Below, one piece after another: positions 33,945 to 42,894 of a stretch of 64,000 bases of DNA; the first letter of the stretch is position 1, and each line of letters starts with the position of its first letter. Below the pieces are notes generated by a model, which did no database searches, was not told the DNA's origin, and worked only from the letters and a program-made list of their open reading frames with translations. Where the stretch lies: positions 55,561 through 119,560 of the forward strand of contig NZ_JAWUWR010000055.1 in the NCBI RefSeq assembly GCF_034111725.1. The letters are read 5' to 3'. The DNA is from Thalassolituus sp034111725. GTDB lineage: Bacteria > Pseudomonadota > Gammaproteobacteria > Pseudomonadales > Oceanobacteraceae. Both the position numbers and the translations under genes were made by a program.

Positions 33945-36329
33945 TTACACAACTCCGAAGGCTTCCTCGTACCAAACTTGAAATTCAGTAGCCCCTCTTA
34001 TCCCGTCAAAGCCCTCATCACTATCAATATGAGCTTTAGAGAGGCCATTATGTTTTAGAGCGCAATTCAACCAAAAAACACACTTACTTACATCTTTTTT
34101 CATTGACCAAAATTTGGCTAGATTTATGGCTATCACTGGTCCAATCTTTTCACTACAACTACTAAAATAAGCACTAGCCGTAGCAGTTAGCCGGTCAGCC
34201 TCATCAGGATTTTCTGAATTAACAAACATAGCCTTTATACTCAGAGAATATCCATAATCGTAAAGAACATCACTATTACCTGGTTCTATCTGTAGCGCTC
34301 TCCGGTATTTTTCTTCCGCTTCAAGAAAAAGACGATAGGCATCTACTGGATTAATATCAATTAAAAATTGAGCTTCTTCACTCAATAAATTTCCCCAATT
34401 ATATAGAGCTTCAAGCCTGTCAGGATTAATTTGAAAGGCTTGATAATAAGCATTTTCCGCAGCCCGCCAGTTACGACGAGATCGTTCTAAATTCTCTAAG
34501 ATCAACGATTTAGCAATACACCCAAGCAAATATCCTAAATATAAGTGCATCTCATAATTATCAGATTCAATTTTTATAGCTAATTGAAGTTTCTCCTCTG
34601 CAGCCATCCATAAAAAAAGAGCCGCTTTAGGGTTATTAGGAAGCAGCTGGTCTGCCTCTCCTCCCAATGATTTCGCATATAAATAAACAACTTCTGCGTC
34701 ATTCACTTTAACAGACAAAGCCCGCTGATATTCATTTCTTGCTTGACCGAATAAATGTCGACATTCCTGTAAATCAGAAGCTCCTATAAAACCTGCCTTG
34801 ACATAATATAAATAACCCAAATCCCTGCTATTCTCATACAATGCTAATGTAGAAATTTCATCACTACGTATCCGTTGACTGGCATTTGAAAAATTAGCCT
34901 CCGCCTCGGATAATAGCTGTTCAATACCTTCATGCAAACCAATAGAGATAAGACAAACTACTTGCTGCGTTAAAACAACTCCAAAATTATGATAGATTTC
35001 ATAGTCGTCTGGTCCAAACTTAATAGCACATCGAAAATTCTCTTTCGATTCGGACCAAAAGTTTATAGACTTCTCTCGATCATATTGAAAGGTACTTTGA
35101 GCTTCATCTCCTAATAAATTGGCAAGATTATAGAATGCTTCGTACATATTTGGATTTACTTTCAAAGCCTGCAAGTATGCCATTTTAGATTCAGAAAATA
35201 ATCGACTACGATCGGAAGAATTATCTATCTTAATACTTTTCGAAGATTCAAGAATATAATTACCTTTAAGCAAATAAGCCCAAGCAACATCAATTCGCTT
35301 TTCTATTGAAAAACAACTTCCATTATCAATCCAATCGTCGATTACTTGTTGATACTCCCCTTTTAAAATCAACGTTTTAAAACTAATTTCAGAAAGCATT
35401 TCAAGAGTACTTTTTTTAGCCTCATCGAGCATCGCCTTCCAGCCACGCAAGAGAAATTCCGCATACAAACCACCTGTAGAAAAATCAATATTTTCAGTAA
35501 GTAAATTTTCCATATGATTAAATGGATTTAACAATATCGAAGGTGGAAAGCAGTCAAGCTTCTGTGCTAACTTAGTCATAAAATCATCCGCACTCTGCCC
35601 ACCTAAAAAATAAGTACTCTTATTTTTTAGGAATTTTTCTTGAGACGCTGACGGCTTATTACTATAGTCAACCCAGTATAAACCTCGATCAAACCCCGAT
35701 GTTTTCGCCATTTCATCGAGGACCTCGGATAAAGGATCAGCCTCACCACTATACCCAATGACAACCCATATAATTTTACTACCAGTATTTCTAACAATTT
35801 CTTCTAATGTTTTTTTGTGCTCATTGAGTTCATCAGCTCCATTTAGCATTACAAATCCAGTATGCTGGCCATTAAGATAGAAAACTGACTTAGCTACAAT
35901 ACGCTTTTCATTAAAAGTTTTAGAAACTGCTAAATCATATACTGCAGGAAAGCAACCAACCATTGAGCAGGCGCGGAGAATCAAGGGGTCAAAATTAACC
36001 GTTAGAATTCTGCTTATATGATTCTTTAGAAACAATTTTGCTAAAGCAAGATAAGCCCAATTAATTCTCGCTTTATCAATATGATTAATTATAAGTCTGT
36101 CTCGATCTTCAACGTTCAACTTCCCCATTAAATCATTATAACTCTTGCTTACTGAACCATCGTAAACCTCACGGTGTCGCTCCTTAATTTCATTAATCAG
36201 TTCATTGGCCAAGGGAATACCAGAACTTTTAGAGCACCCAGCACCAATGAGGAACACACACTCGCCACCTGCCTTCTTTATACTTTCAGCAAGATCATCA
36301 ACCGTACAACTTTGGTAACCCCTATTCAT
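33945..36329 (-). CDS. SIR2-domain protein with TPR-like repeats, probable anti-phage defence NADase
   Basis: 794 aa from the ATG at 36329, with AAGGA six bases upstream. The N-terminal domain is SIR2-like: CVFLIGAGCSKSSGIP (residues 24-39, NAD-binding GAGxS..SGIP), RILTVNFDPLI (Asn112, Asp114 of TxNxD) and VFYLNGQHTGFVMLNG near 149-164. In this family a His-Gly normally follows YL; here it is Asn-Gly, with His156 two residues on. From about residue 350 the protein is helical repeats with TPR character: YEAFYNLANLLGDEAQ, YEIYHNFGVVLTQQVV, RLEALYNWGNLLSEEAQ, NSDVLYDYGYSLSIKA. SIR2 plus sensor repeats is the design of NAD-depleting defence proteins such as the DSR family. Base composition is visibly more AT-rich than neighbours, and the gene lies alone between ectR and a thiolase, suggesting transfer. 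Confidence 0.85.
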   Translation of the reverse strand: MNRGYQSCTVDDLAESIKKAGGECVFLIGAGCSKSSGIPLANELINEIKERHREVYDGSVSKSYNDLMGKLNVEDRDRLIINHIDKARINWAYLALAKLFLKNHISRILTVNFDPLILRACSMVGCFPAVYDLAVSKTFNEKRIVAKSVFYLNGQHTGFVMLNGADELNEHKKTLEEIVRNTGSKIIWVVIGYSGEADPLSEVLDEMAKTSGFDRGLYWVDYSNKPSASQEKFLKNKSTYFLGGQSADDFMTKLAQKLDCFPPSILLNPFNHMENLLTENIDFSTGGLYAEFLLRGWKAMLDEAKKSTLEMLSEISFKTLILKGEYQQVIDDWIDNGSCFSIEKRIDVAWAYLLKGNYILESSKSIKIDNSSDRSRLFSESKMAYLQALKVNPNMYEAFYNLANLLGDEAQSTFQYDREKSINFWSESKENFRCAIKFGPDDYEIYHNFGVVLTQQVVCLISIGLHEGIEQLLSEAEANFSNASQRIRSDEISTLALYENSRDLGYLYYVKAGFIGASDLQECRHLFGQARNEYQRALSVKVNDAEVVYLYAKSLGGEADQLLPNNPKAALFLWMAAEEKLQLAIKIESDNYEMHLYLGYLLGCIAKSLILENLERSRRNWRAAENAYYQAFQINPDRLEALYNWGNLLSEEAQFLIDINPVDAYRLFLEAEEKYRRALQIEPGNSDVLYDYGYSLSIKAMFVNSENPDEADRLTATASAYFSSCSEKIGPVIAINLAKFWSMKKDVSKCVFWLNCALKHNGLSKAHIDSDEGFDGIRGATEFQVWYEEAFGVV

Positions 36330-36418
36330 AACTCTTCCTTCACAGTTTCCAATGCTTCGGTACCAATATTGATTTGTCGAGTTTGCATTAGATTTGGCAT
36401 AAACTATAACCACTTCCC

Positions 36419-36442
36419 GAGCTATCAGGCTATAAATAGCTC
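36419..36442. promoter_or_regulatory. Inverted repeat between the SIR2 gene and thiolase
   Basis: GAGCTAT and ATAGCTC are perfect 7-base arms with a ten-base spacer, 90 bases upstream of the SIR2 gene start and 84 bases before the thiolase. It could be an operator for either gene; no regulator is encoded alongside. Confidence 0.25.
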
Positions 36443-36525
36443 TACCAATTTTTGAATTGCTGTCAGATCAATGAAGCTGTCTCAAAACCGATACACTCTT
36501 TATCTTTGATTAAATGGAGAATTCT

Positions 36526-37704
36526 ATGACCGACGTCGTTATTGTTGCCGCTACGCGCACCGCTATTGGATCTTTCGGCGGCTCACTCGCCGGTATTCAG
36601 GCGACCGATTTAGGTGCTTTGGTAATACGAGCGTTAATGGAAAAAACCGGCATTGCTGGTGAAGAGGTCAATGAAGTATTAATGGGCCAAGTGCTCACCG
36701 CTGGAGCAGGGCAAAACCCCGCGCGCCAAGCGGCAATTAAGGCTGGATTGCCAGCAACGACCTCAGCAATGACGATCAATAAGGTATGCGGCTCGGGCTT
36801 AAAAGCATTGCACCTCGCAGCACAAGCCATTGCTTGTGGTGATGCCGACCTGATTATCGCTGGCGGCCAAGAATCAATGTCGAACGCCCCTCATGCCCTA
36901 CCGAACTCTCGTGACGGTCAACGTATGGGCCCTTGGACTATGGTTGATACTATGGTTGTTGACGGCTTATGGGATGCATTCAACGATTACCACATGGGTA
37001 TCACCGCAGAAAATATTGCCTGTGAATATGATATTAGCCGTGAAGAACAAGACGCTTTTGCCGCGGCCTCGCAGAGCAAAGCGTTGGCAGCCATTGAGGC
37101 CGGTCGCTTTGTTGATGAGATTACCCCCGTCTCGATTCCACAGCGTAAAGGCGACCCTATCATTTTCGCCACCGACGAAGGCCCACGCGCTGGCATAACC
37201 GCAGAGAAGCTAGGCGGTATGCGTCCAGCCTTCAAAAAGGACGGTACAGTAACCGCAGGTAATGCATCATCTCTAAATGACGGAGCAGCTGCGGTAATGC
37301 TCGCAAGCAAAGAAAAAGCAGAAGCCCTAGGGTTGCCGATTTTAGCGACCATCAAGGCTTACGCTAACGCCGGTGTTGACCCGAAAATCATGGGCACAGG
37401 CCCAATTCCGGCCACGAAAAAATGCTTACAAAAAGCCGGTTGGAGCGTGAGCGATTTAGACCTCATCGAAGCCAACGAAGCCTTTGCGGTACAAGCTTTA
37501 TCAGTGAACAAAGGTTTGGAATGGGATGCTGAAAAAATTAACGTTAACGGCGGCGCTATTGCGCTTGGCCACCCAATTGGTGCGTCAGGCTGCCGTATTC
37601 TCGTAACCTTACTGCACGAAATGATTCGTCGCGATGCACACAAAGGCCTAGCCACTTTATGCATCGGTGGTGGTATGGGTGTGTCGTTAGCAATCGAGCG
37701 CTAA
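36526..37704 (+). CDS. Acetyl-CoA C-acetyltransferase (thiolase)
   Basis: 392 aa from the ATG at 36526, with GGAG six bases upstream (an ATG at 36514 overlaps that site). Active-site motifs: MTINKVCGSGLKALHLAAQA with the acyl-accepting Cys near residue 88, NVNGGAIALGHPIGASGCRI with the catalytic His, and LATLCIGGGMGVSLAIER with the second Cys. This is the biosynthetic-type thiolase (PhaA/AtoB like) that condenses or cleaves acetoacetyl-CoA. With the acyl-CoA ligase next to it and PhaZ nearby it fits fatty-acid and polyhydroxyalkanoate metabolism, though no phaB or phaC is in the window. Confidence 0.95.
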   Translation: MTDVVIVAATRTAIGSFGGSLAGIQATDLGALVIRALMEKTGIAGEEVNEVLMGQVLTAGAGQNPARQAAIKAGLPATTSAMTINKVCGSGLKALHLAAQAIACGDADLIIAGGQESMSNAPHALPNSRDGQRMGPWTMVDTMVVDGLWDAFNDYHMGITAENIACEYDISREEQDAFAAASQSKALAAIEAGRFVDEITPVSIPQRKGDPIIFATDEGPRAGITAEKLGGMRPAFKKDGTVTAGNASSLNDGAAAVMLASKEKAEALGLPILATIKAYANAGVDPKIMGTGPIPATKKCLQKAGWSVSDLDLIEANEAFAVQALSVNKGLEWDAEKINVNGGAIALGHPIGASGCRILVTLLHEMIRRDAHKGLATLCIGGGMGVSLAIER

Positions 37705-37724
37705 ACGGCTCATTGCATCACTAT

Positions 37725-37750
37725 AAAACGGGGCGTTATGCCCCGTTTTT
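37725..37750 (+). terminator. Rho-independent terminator after the thiolase
   Basis: AAAACGGGGC and GCCCCGTTTT form a perfect 10-bp stem around GTTAT, ending in five T. Confidence 0.93.
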
Positions 37751-37862
37751 ATTAGCCATCAATTAACCTAATTCTGCTCAACAAACTTCACGTTTACTGT
37801 GGCAGTTTTCTTCAATGCCTCTTAAGCTGAGTGAATTAAAATTCTACGCGAAGGACAGCTTT

Positions 37863-39518
37863 ATGACTTCTGCTCACACCGTGCCCGGTCAGATGATGAC
37901 CCAGCCTTTAATTATTTCTGATTTACTCGAATATGCAGCGATGCATCACGGTTCGCACGGGATTGTTAGCCGACGTTTAGAAGGCGATATTCATCAATAT
38001 ACGTATCGCGATGCCTTAGCCCGCAGCAAGCAATTAGCCAATGCATTAATCGCGATGGGCGTTCAACCCGGAGACAGAGTGGCTACGCTGGCGTGGAATG
38101 GCTATCGCCATTTTGAGTGCTACTACGGGATATCCGGTATTGGTGCTATCTGCCATACCGTAAATCCACGTTTATACAGCGAACAAATTGAATACATCAT
38201 TCAACACGCTGAAGACTGCTATGTGTTTTTAGATGCTTGTTTTGCTCCATTACTCGAAACAATTGCTGACAAGCTTACATCAGTGAAGGGCTTCATCTTA
38301 ATGATTGATGAAGACAAGATGCCGCCAACAACGCTCCCAAATGCGCAAAACTACGAAACATTACTAGCGTCACACAGTAGCGAGTATGTTTGGCCTCGCT
38401 TAGAACACGATAGTGCCGCCTGCTTGTGCTACACATCCGGCACGACTGGCAACCCTAAAGGGGTTTTATACTCACAAGGCTCTACCGTGTTGCATGCGTA
38501 TGCGAGTCGCAACCCTGATGCATTATGCGTAGGTGCCGACAGTGTCGTCATGCCGGTGGTGCCCATGTACCACGTATGCGCATGGGGGATGCCTTACATA
38601 GCGCCTATGTCTGGCGCTACCTTGGTGCTGCCAGGCGAAGGCATGGACGGGCCGGATTTATATGAGCTGATTAACCACGCTAAAGTCGATTTAATGCTCG
38701 GCGTGCCGACAATTTGGTTGCGTTTGGTCGATTATTTAAAGGCCAATAAGCTCAGTATTCCGTCAGTTAAAACCGTCGGTGTTGGTGGCTCTGCCTCACC
38801 ACGCTCGCTGGTAGAAACCTTAGATAAAGATTTCGGAATCTATTTATTGCCTATTTGGGGCATGACAGAAACCTCACCACTGGCAACACTAGGTGCACCG
38901 ACAAAAGCCATGCAGTCGATGACCGATGATGAACGCTATCGCTTGCAAACCACCGCCGGTAAGCCGATGTTTGGTTTTGAAATGGAAATATTTAACGACG
39001 ACGATGAGCCACAACCACACGATGGTAAGAGTCGCGGCTATTTACGCGTACGCGGCCCTTGGGTATTGAGCAGCTACTACAAAGTGGATAAGGCCGACTC
39101 TTTTTTCATTGATGCGAATGGAAAGTCTTGGTTCGATACTGGCGATATTGCCGTGATTGATGCCAATAGTTATTTGCAAATTGTGGATCGCGCTAAAGAC
39201 GTGGTGAAATCTGGCGGAGAATGGATTTCTAGTATTGATCTAGAAAATGCCGCCGTTGGTCATCCATGTGTGAAGGAAGCCTGCGTCATTGGCGTACGGC
39301 ATAAAAAATGGGACGAACGACCACTACTATTTTTAATCAAAACCGACAATGGCGATGTCAGCAAAGAAGAAATTTATACTTTCCTAGAACAGCACGTGGC
39401 GAAATGGTGGTTACCGGATGATATTTTATTTGTCGATGAACTACCGCATACCGCAACAGGCAAGCTGCAAAAGCGAACCCTGCGAGATGAATACATCGAC
39501 TATTTAATTAAAGATTAA
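37863..39518 (+). CDS. AlkK-like medium/long-chain acyl-CoA ligase
   Basis: 551 aa from the ATG at 37863 with AAGGA seven bases upstream. Adenylate-forming enzyme: P-loop-like CLCYTSGTTGNPKGVLYSQG, YLLPIWGMTETSPLATLG, SWFDTGDIAVIDANSYLQIV, RAKDVVKSGGEWISSIDLEN, and the C-terminal catalytic lysine in TATGKLQKRTL. The N-terminus (GQMMTQPLIISDLLEYAAMH) and AWNGYRHFECYYGISGIGA strongly resemble AlkK of alkane-degrading Pseudomonas. It activates fatty acids to acyl-CoA, consistent with alkane or fatty-acid use. Has its own leader after the thiolase terminator. Confidence 0.92.
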   Translation: MTSAHTVPGQMMTQPLIISDLLEYAAMHHGSHGIVSRRLEGDIHQYTYRDALARSKQLANALIAMGVQPGDRVATLAWNGYRHFECYYGISGIGAICHTVNPRLYSEQIEYIIQHAEDCYVFLDACFAPLLETIADKLTSVKGFILMIDEDKMPPTTLPNAQNYETLLASHSSEYVWPRLEHDSAACLCYTSGTTGNPKGVLYSQGSTVLHAYASRNPDALCVGADSVVMPVVPMYHVCAWGMPYIAPMSGATLVLPGEGMDGPDLYELINHAKVDLMLGVPTIWLRLVDYLKANKLSIPSVKTVGVGGSASPRSLVETLDKDFGIYLLPIWGMTETSPLATLGAPTKAMQSMTDDERYRLQTTAGKPMFGFEMEIFNDDDEPQPHDGKSRGYLRVRGPWVLSSYYKVDKADSFFIDANGKSWFDTGDIAVIDANSYLQIVDRAKDVVKSGGEWISSIDLENAAVGHPCVKEACVIGVRHKKWDERPLLFLIKTDNGDVSKEEIYTFLEQHVAKWWLPDDILFVDELPHTATGKLQKRTLRDEYIDYLIKD

Positions 39519-39549
39519 CATCCATCGTTTTAGTAAAAGCTACTAGAGA

Positions 39550-40860
39550 TCATTCGACCTCTGGTAGCCGCACTGCCATCCAGCTTCCTGCGACGCCCAT
39601 CACCGACAAAATCAAAATAACGCCGCTTAAACCAATAATGGGGGTCAAGCTACCAACGCCCCCAACAAGTAATAAAACCACACCAATAATGGTATTACTG
39701 ATGGATACATAATCGGTGCGTTGATTACCCTCTGCCATATTCACAACGTAGGTTTTACGTCCCAACCGAACACCTTGATGGGCAACGCTTAAGACAAAAT
39801 ACAAGCCCGGCAATAGCCACAAACTTGCTAGCCAAGGTTGTGCTAGCGACTCGCATACTACGACGAGCAAGCCAACAAGCGCCGCCATCAAACCTGAGGA
39901 AATCATCACACGGCGACTAGAAGTATCGGCGAAACGCCCCCAAAACGGCCCTGACAATAAACTGGCCGCACCACTCGCCATTAAGAACAGAGCCATGATG
40001 CCAATACTAGAACCGATATTGTCTTGAGCCATTACAACGATAAAAGGCGCGCTTAGTGCAGAGCACAATAATAATGAGCGGGTTAATACAAAGTGGCGAA
40101 AGCGTGCATCTGTTTGCAGAAGCGATAAGCGCTTAAACGCTTGCAAAAGACCATTGCGTCCGCCATCAACTTCACCTGTCTGCTCCTCAACACCCGCATA
40201 AACCATGGCTGCTAGCGCCCACAAAATTGCAGCACCAACAAAACCTAAGACATACATACCGACGTCGGAATTCTCACTGAAGCCTAATGCCAAGATCGCG
40301 CCCATCGCTAGCGTAATTAAGCCTGCACCACTTGCCGACCAGCCATTCAAACTGCCACGCTGCGACTTAGGAATGGTTTTACCTAGCACATCTTTCGATG
40401 CAACAGAATTTAATCCACGAGCCAAACTAAAGATCACCAATAAGCCAATCACCAGCCAACCGGCCAAGCTGCCTTCCAGTCGCCAAGCGACCAAAGCAAT
40501 ACCGAGGACGGCCATCGCTTGCAATATACTACCGACCACCCAAACCCACTTTCTCACCGGCATTCTTCTTATAACGCTAGCGATTACTAATTGCGGCAGT
40601 AAAGACCCCGATTCGCGAATAGGTACTAACCACCCCAATAAATAAGCCGGCGCACCAATGGTTTGCATCACCCAAGGTAAAGTGATTTTTGGATTAATGA
40701 GCGCATCACCCAGTTTCGATAGGAATAAACTGAGTAACATTTTAATAAAGTTACCCGGCGCTTCTTTGCACGCTTCTTCTCCGATCGTTTCGCAGGCGCG
40801 TGCATCCTCTTCATTGACGAGCTTTTTGTAGAGCTGCGAAGACAATGATTTATTCGCCAT
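39550..40860 (-). CDS. MFS transporter
   Basis: 436 aa with about 12 hydrophobic segments, for example WVWVVGSILQAMAVLGIALV, LAGWLVIGLLVIFSLARGLN and VSISNTIIGVVLLLVGGVGS. A loop motif FWGRFADTSSRRVMISSG between the halves is the MFS signature between helices 2 and 3 of the second half. The soluble N-terminal ~45 residues contain two cysteines (DARACETIGEEACKEAPG), unusual for the family. Substrate unknown. Convergent with the acyl-CoA ligase over 31 bases. Confidence 0.85.
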   Translation of the reverse strand: MANKSLSSQLYKKLVNEEDARACETIGEEACKEAPGNFIKMLLSLFLSKLGDALINPKITLPWVMQTIGAPAYLLGWLVPIRESGSLLPQLVIASVIRRMPVRKWVWVVGSILQAMAVLGIALVAWRLEGSLAGWLVIGLLVIFSLARGLNSVASKDVLGKTIPKSQRGSLNGWSASGAGLITLAMGAILALGFSENSDVGMYVLGFVGAAILWALAAMVYAGVEEQTGEVDGGRNGLLQAFKRLSLLQTDARFRHFVLTRSLLLCSALSAPFIVVMAQDNIGSSIGIMALFLMASGAASLLSGPFWGRFADTSSRRVMISSGLMAALVGLLVVVCESLAQPWLASLWLLPGLYFVLSVAHQGVRLGRKTYVVNMAEGNQRTDYVSISNTIIGVVLLLVGGVGSLTPIIGLSGVILILSVMGVAGSWMAVRLPEVE

Positions 40861-40924
40861 AGTTTACTACTCGTTGCTAACCCATTGTTTGAGTTTACCT
40901 GTTTTCAACAGGGTTTTGCGTCCA

Positions 40925-40948
40925 TAAAAAAACCACCCGAAGGTGGTT
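40925..40948 (-). terminator. Terminator of phaZ
   Basis: AACCACC and GGTGGTT pair around a CGAA loop (40931-40948); on the minus strand the stem is followed by a long T run (complement of 40930-40926 and the adjoining A residues). It lies 20 bases after the phaZ stop and before the MFS gene. Confidence 0.85.
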
Positions 40949-40967
40949 ATTTATAGCGCATACCGTT

Positions 40968-42188
40968 TTATGAATGCTTTTGCATAAAAGCTTTCACTTG
41001 TGGCGCAATGCTCTCACGATATTTTCTACCGTTAAAAATACCATAATGACCGACGCCCGGTTCTTCTAAATGCACTTTTTTAGTTTTTGGAATTGAACCG
41101 CAAAGATCAAGGGCGCAAGACGTTTGACCTCGACCAGTAATGTCATCCAACTCACCTTCAATCGTCATCAGCGCCATGTTTTTAATATCTTTCAAGTCAA
41201 TCAGCTCACCACGATATTCCATAGTACCTTTGGCCAACTTCTGATCTATAAACACTTTGCGAATCGTATCAAGATAATATTTAGCCGGCATATCCATCAC
41301 CGCCAAGTACTCGTTATAAAATTCGCGATGCCCTTCTGCACTCTCGCCATCACCTTTAATTAAGTCATTATAAAATTTAAAGTGCTTATTGACATGGTTA
41401 TCCATATTCATCGACATAAAACCCGACAGTTGAATAAAACCTGGATAAACCATTTGCCCTTTACCAACAAATTCCTGCGGAACGCGGCAAATCACATTAT
41501 CTTCAAACCACTCTAAATCTTTACCACCAGCGTAATCATTTACCTCAGTTGGGCTGATGCGAACATCGACAGGACCACCCATTAAGGTCATGCTCTTAGG
41601 TAAATTCTTATCGCCGCGTTTGGCCATTACGCTTGCTGCAACCAATGCCGGAACACATGGCTGACAAACGGCCAATACATGAGTATCTGGGCCTAAATGA
41701 GCCATAAACTCCATCAAGTACTGCACATAGTCGTCGAAGCTAAATTCACCTTCAATCCGCGGAACATCGCGAGCATTTTTCCAATCGGTAATGTACACCT
41801 CATGATCCGGCAAAAACTCTCTAACCGTACCACGCAACAAGGTTGCGAAGTGCCCAGATAAAGGTGCCACGATCAATACTTTTGGATGTTTCAAACCACG
41901 CGCTCGGCGACGGAAGTGCACTAAATTGCAATACGGCTTCTCAACCGCGTTGATATATTCTATGCCGACCTCTCGCCCATCTATTTCAGTGGTGTCTAAA
42001 AACCATTCTGGCTTTTCGTAGTAATCAGTTAAACGCTCAACGAGTTCCATTGATGCTCTGAAAGTACGGAGAAACCAAGATGAATTTAACGGGCTTAGAG
42101 GAAAGTAAAACATCTGCCGAGATTGTCGTGCCATTACATGCATAGGACGCATGACATTCATTATCTGTGCGTTAAGTTTATAAAGCAT
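40968..42188 (-). CDS. phaZ: Intracellular polyhydroxyalkanoate depolymerase PhaZ
   Basis: 406 aa. Instead of a Ser lipase box it has HVLAVCQPCVPALVAASVMA: the nucleophile is Cys, as in the Ralstonia PhaZ1 family of intracellular PHB depolymerases. The catalytic Asp is in MTIEGELDDITGRGQT and the His in GVGHYGIFNGRKYR. N-terminal YFPLSPLNSSWFLRTFRASM and LIVAPLSGHFATLLRGTVRE are family blocks. AGGTGG precedes the ATG. It mobilises stored polyhydroxybutyrate granules; no synthase or phasin genes are in the window. Confidence 0.93.
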   Translation of the reverse strand: MLYKLNAQIMNVMRPMHVMARQSRQMFYFPLSPLNSSWFLRTFRASMELVERLTDYYEKPEWFLDTTEIDGREVGIEYINAVEKPYCNLVHFRRRARGLKHPKVLIVAPLSGHFATLLRGTVREFLPDHEVYITDWKNARDVPRIEGEFSFDDYVQYLMEFMAHLGPDTHVLAVCQPCVPALVAASVMAKRGDKNLPKSMTLMGGPVDVRISPTEVNDYAGGKDLEWFEDNVICRVPQEFVGKGQMVYPGFIQLSGFMSMNMDNHVNKHFKFYNDLIKGDGESAEGHREFYNEYLAVMDMPAKYYLDTIRKVFIDQKLAKGTMEYRGELIDLKDIKNMALMTIEGELDDITGRGQTSCALDLCGSIPKTKKVHLEEPGVGHYGIFNGRKYRESIAPQVKAFMQKHS

Positions 42189-42468
42189 GGGGCACCACCT
42201 GTTGCTGAAAAGACCTAAGGTCTCTGATATTCGTGTAATGATTCTGAGCTTAGCGCATTAACCACACTTTGCGTTCAAATCTCTGGTTTGACGACGAATC
42301 CTGTTCGACGTTCTTGACGATTTGTTTCATAGATTTGTAACAGTGCGACAAAATTGGTCACATCAATAGTTATCATGACCTGTATTGCCAAGCTGATGGC
42401 ATTATTCGCCATGCATTCGATGACAATTTCTTCTATCCTGTGGTTTAAACAATAATTAAGAAACTACT

Positions 42469-42828
42469 ATGACTCACCCAGATAAGCAAAGCGACCACCG
42501 CTTTCGTACATTTGCAGAATTTTACCCCTACTACTTGGCCGAGCATAGCAATCCAATCTGTAGAGGACTCCATTATGTCGGATCAGCAATTGCCTTGGGG
42601 GTACTGCTCTTCTGCCTTGTAACCGGTAATTACATAATGCTGCCAATAGCATTAGTAGCAGGATATGGCTTTGCTTGGATTGGCCACTTTTTCTTTGAGC
42701 ACAATCGCCCCGCGACGTTTATTTATCCCCGCTGGAGCTTTCTTGGAGATTGGGTCATGTTAAAAGACTTTCTGACAGGCCAATTACCACAAAAATTAGC
42801 AGCCTACAAACCACCGCCCCGCGATTAA
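42469..42828 (+). CDS. DUF962/Mpo1-like membrane protein
   Basis: 119 aa. RFRTFAEFYPYYLAEHSNPI, CRGLHYVGSAIALGVLLF, GFAWIGHFFFEHNRPATFIY and GDWVMLKDFLTGQLPQKL are the DUF962 pattern, with conserved histidines in HSNP, LHYVG, GHFFFEHN. Yeast Mpo1 of this family is an iron-dependent dioxygenase acting on 2-hydroxy fatty acids in alpha-oxidation, so a lipid-related oxidative role is plausible. Two to three membrane helices. Divergent from phaZ. Confidence 0.9.
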   Translation: MTHPDKQSDHRFRTFAEFYPYYLAEHSNPICRGLHYVGSAIALGVLLFCLVTGNYIMLPIALVAGYGFAWIGHFFFEHNRPATFIYPRWSFLGDWVMLKDFLTGQLPQKLAAYKPPPRD

Positions 42829-42894
42829 GCGGCTGGAAACTTAATTACTAACGAGTGTTTGCAAGCAAATGTGCAATTAGCACCAATCTGAAAT

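Noticed and set aside
33894..36525. Direct repeats or an integrase marking the ends of the SIR2-TPR insertion
   Set aside because: I compared the two flanks by eye and found no matching repeats, tRNA end or recombinase gene, so transfer is inferred only from composition and isolation.
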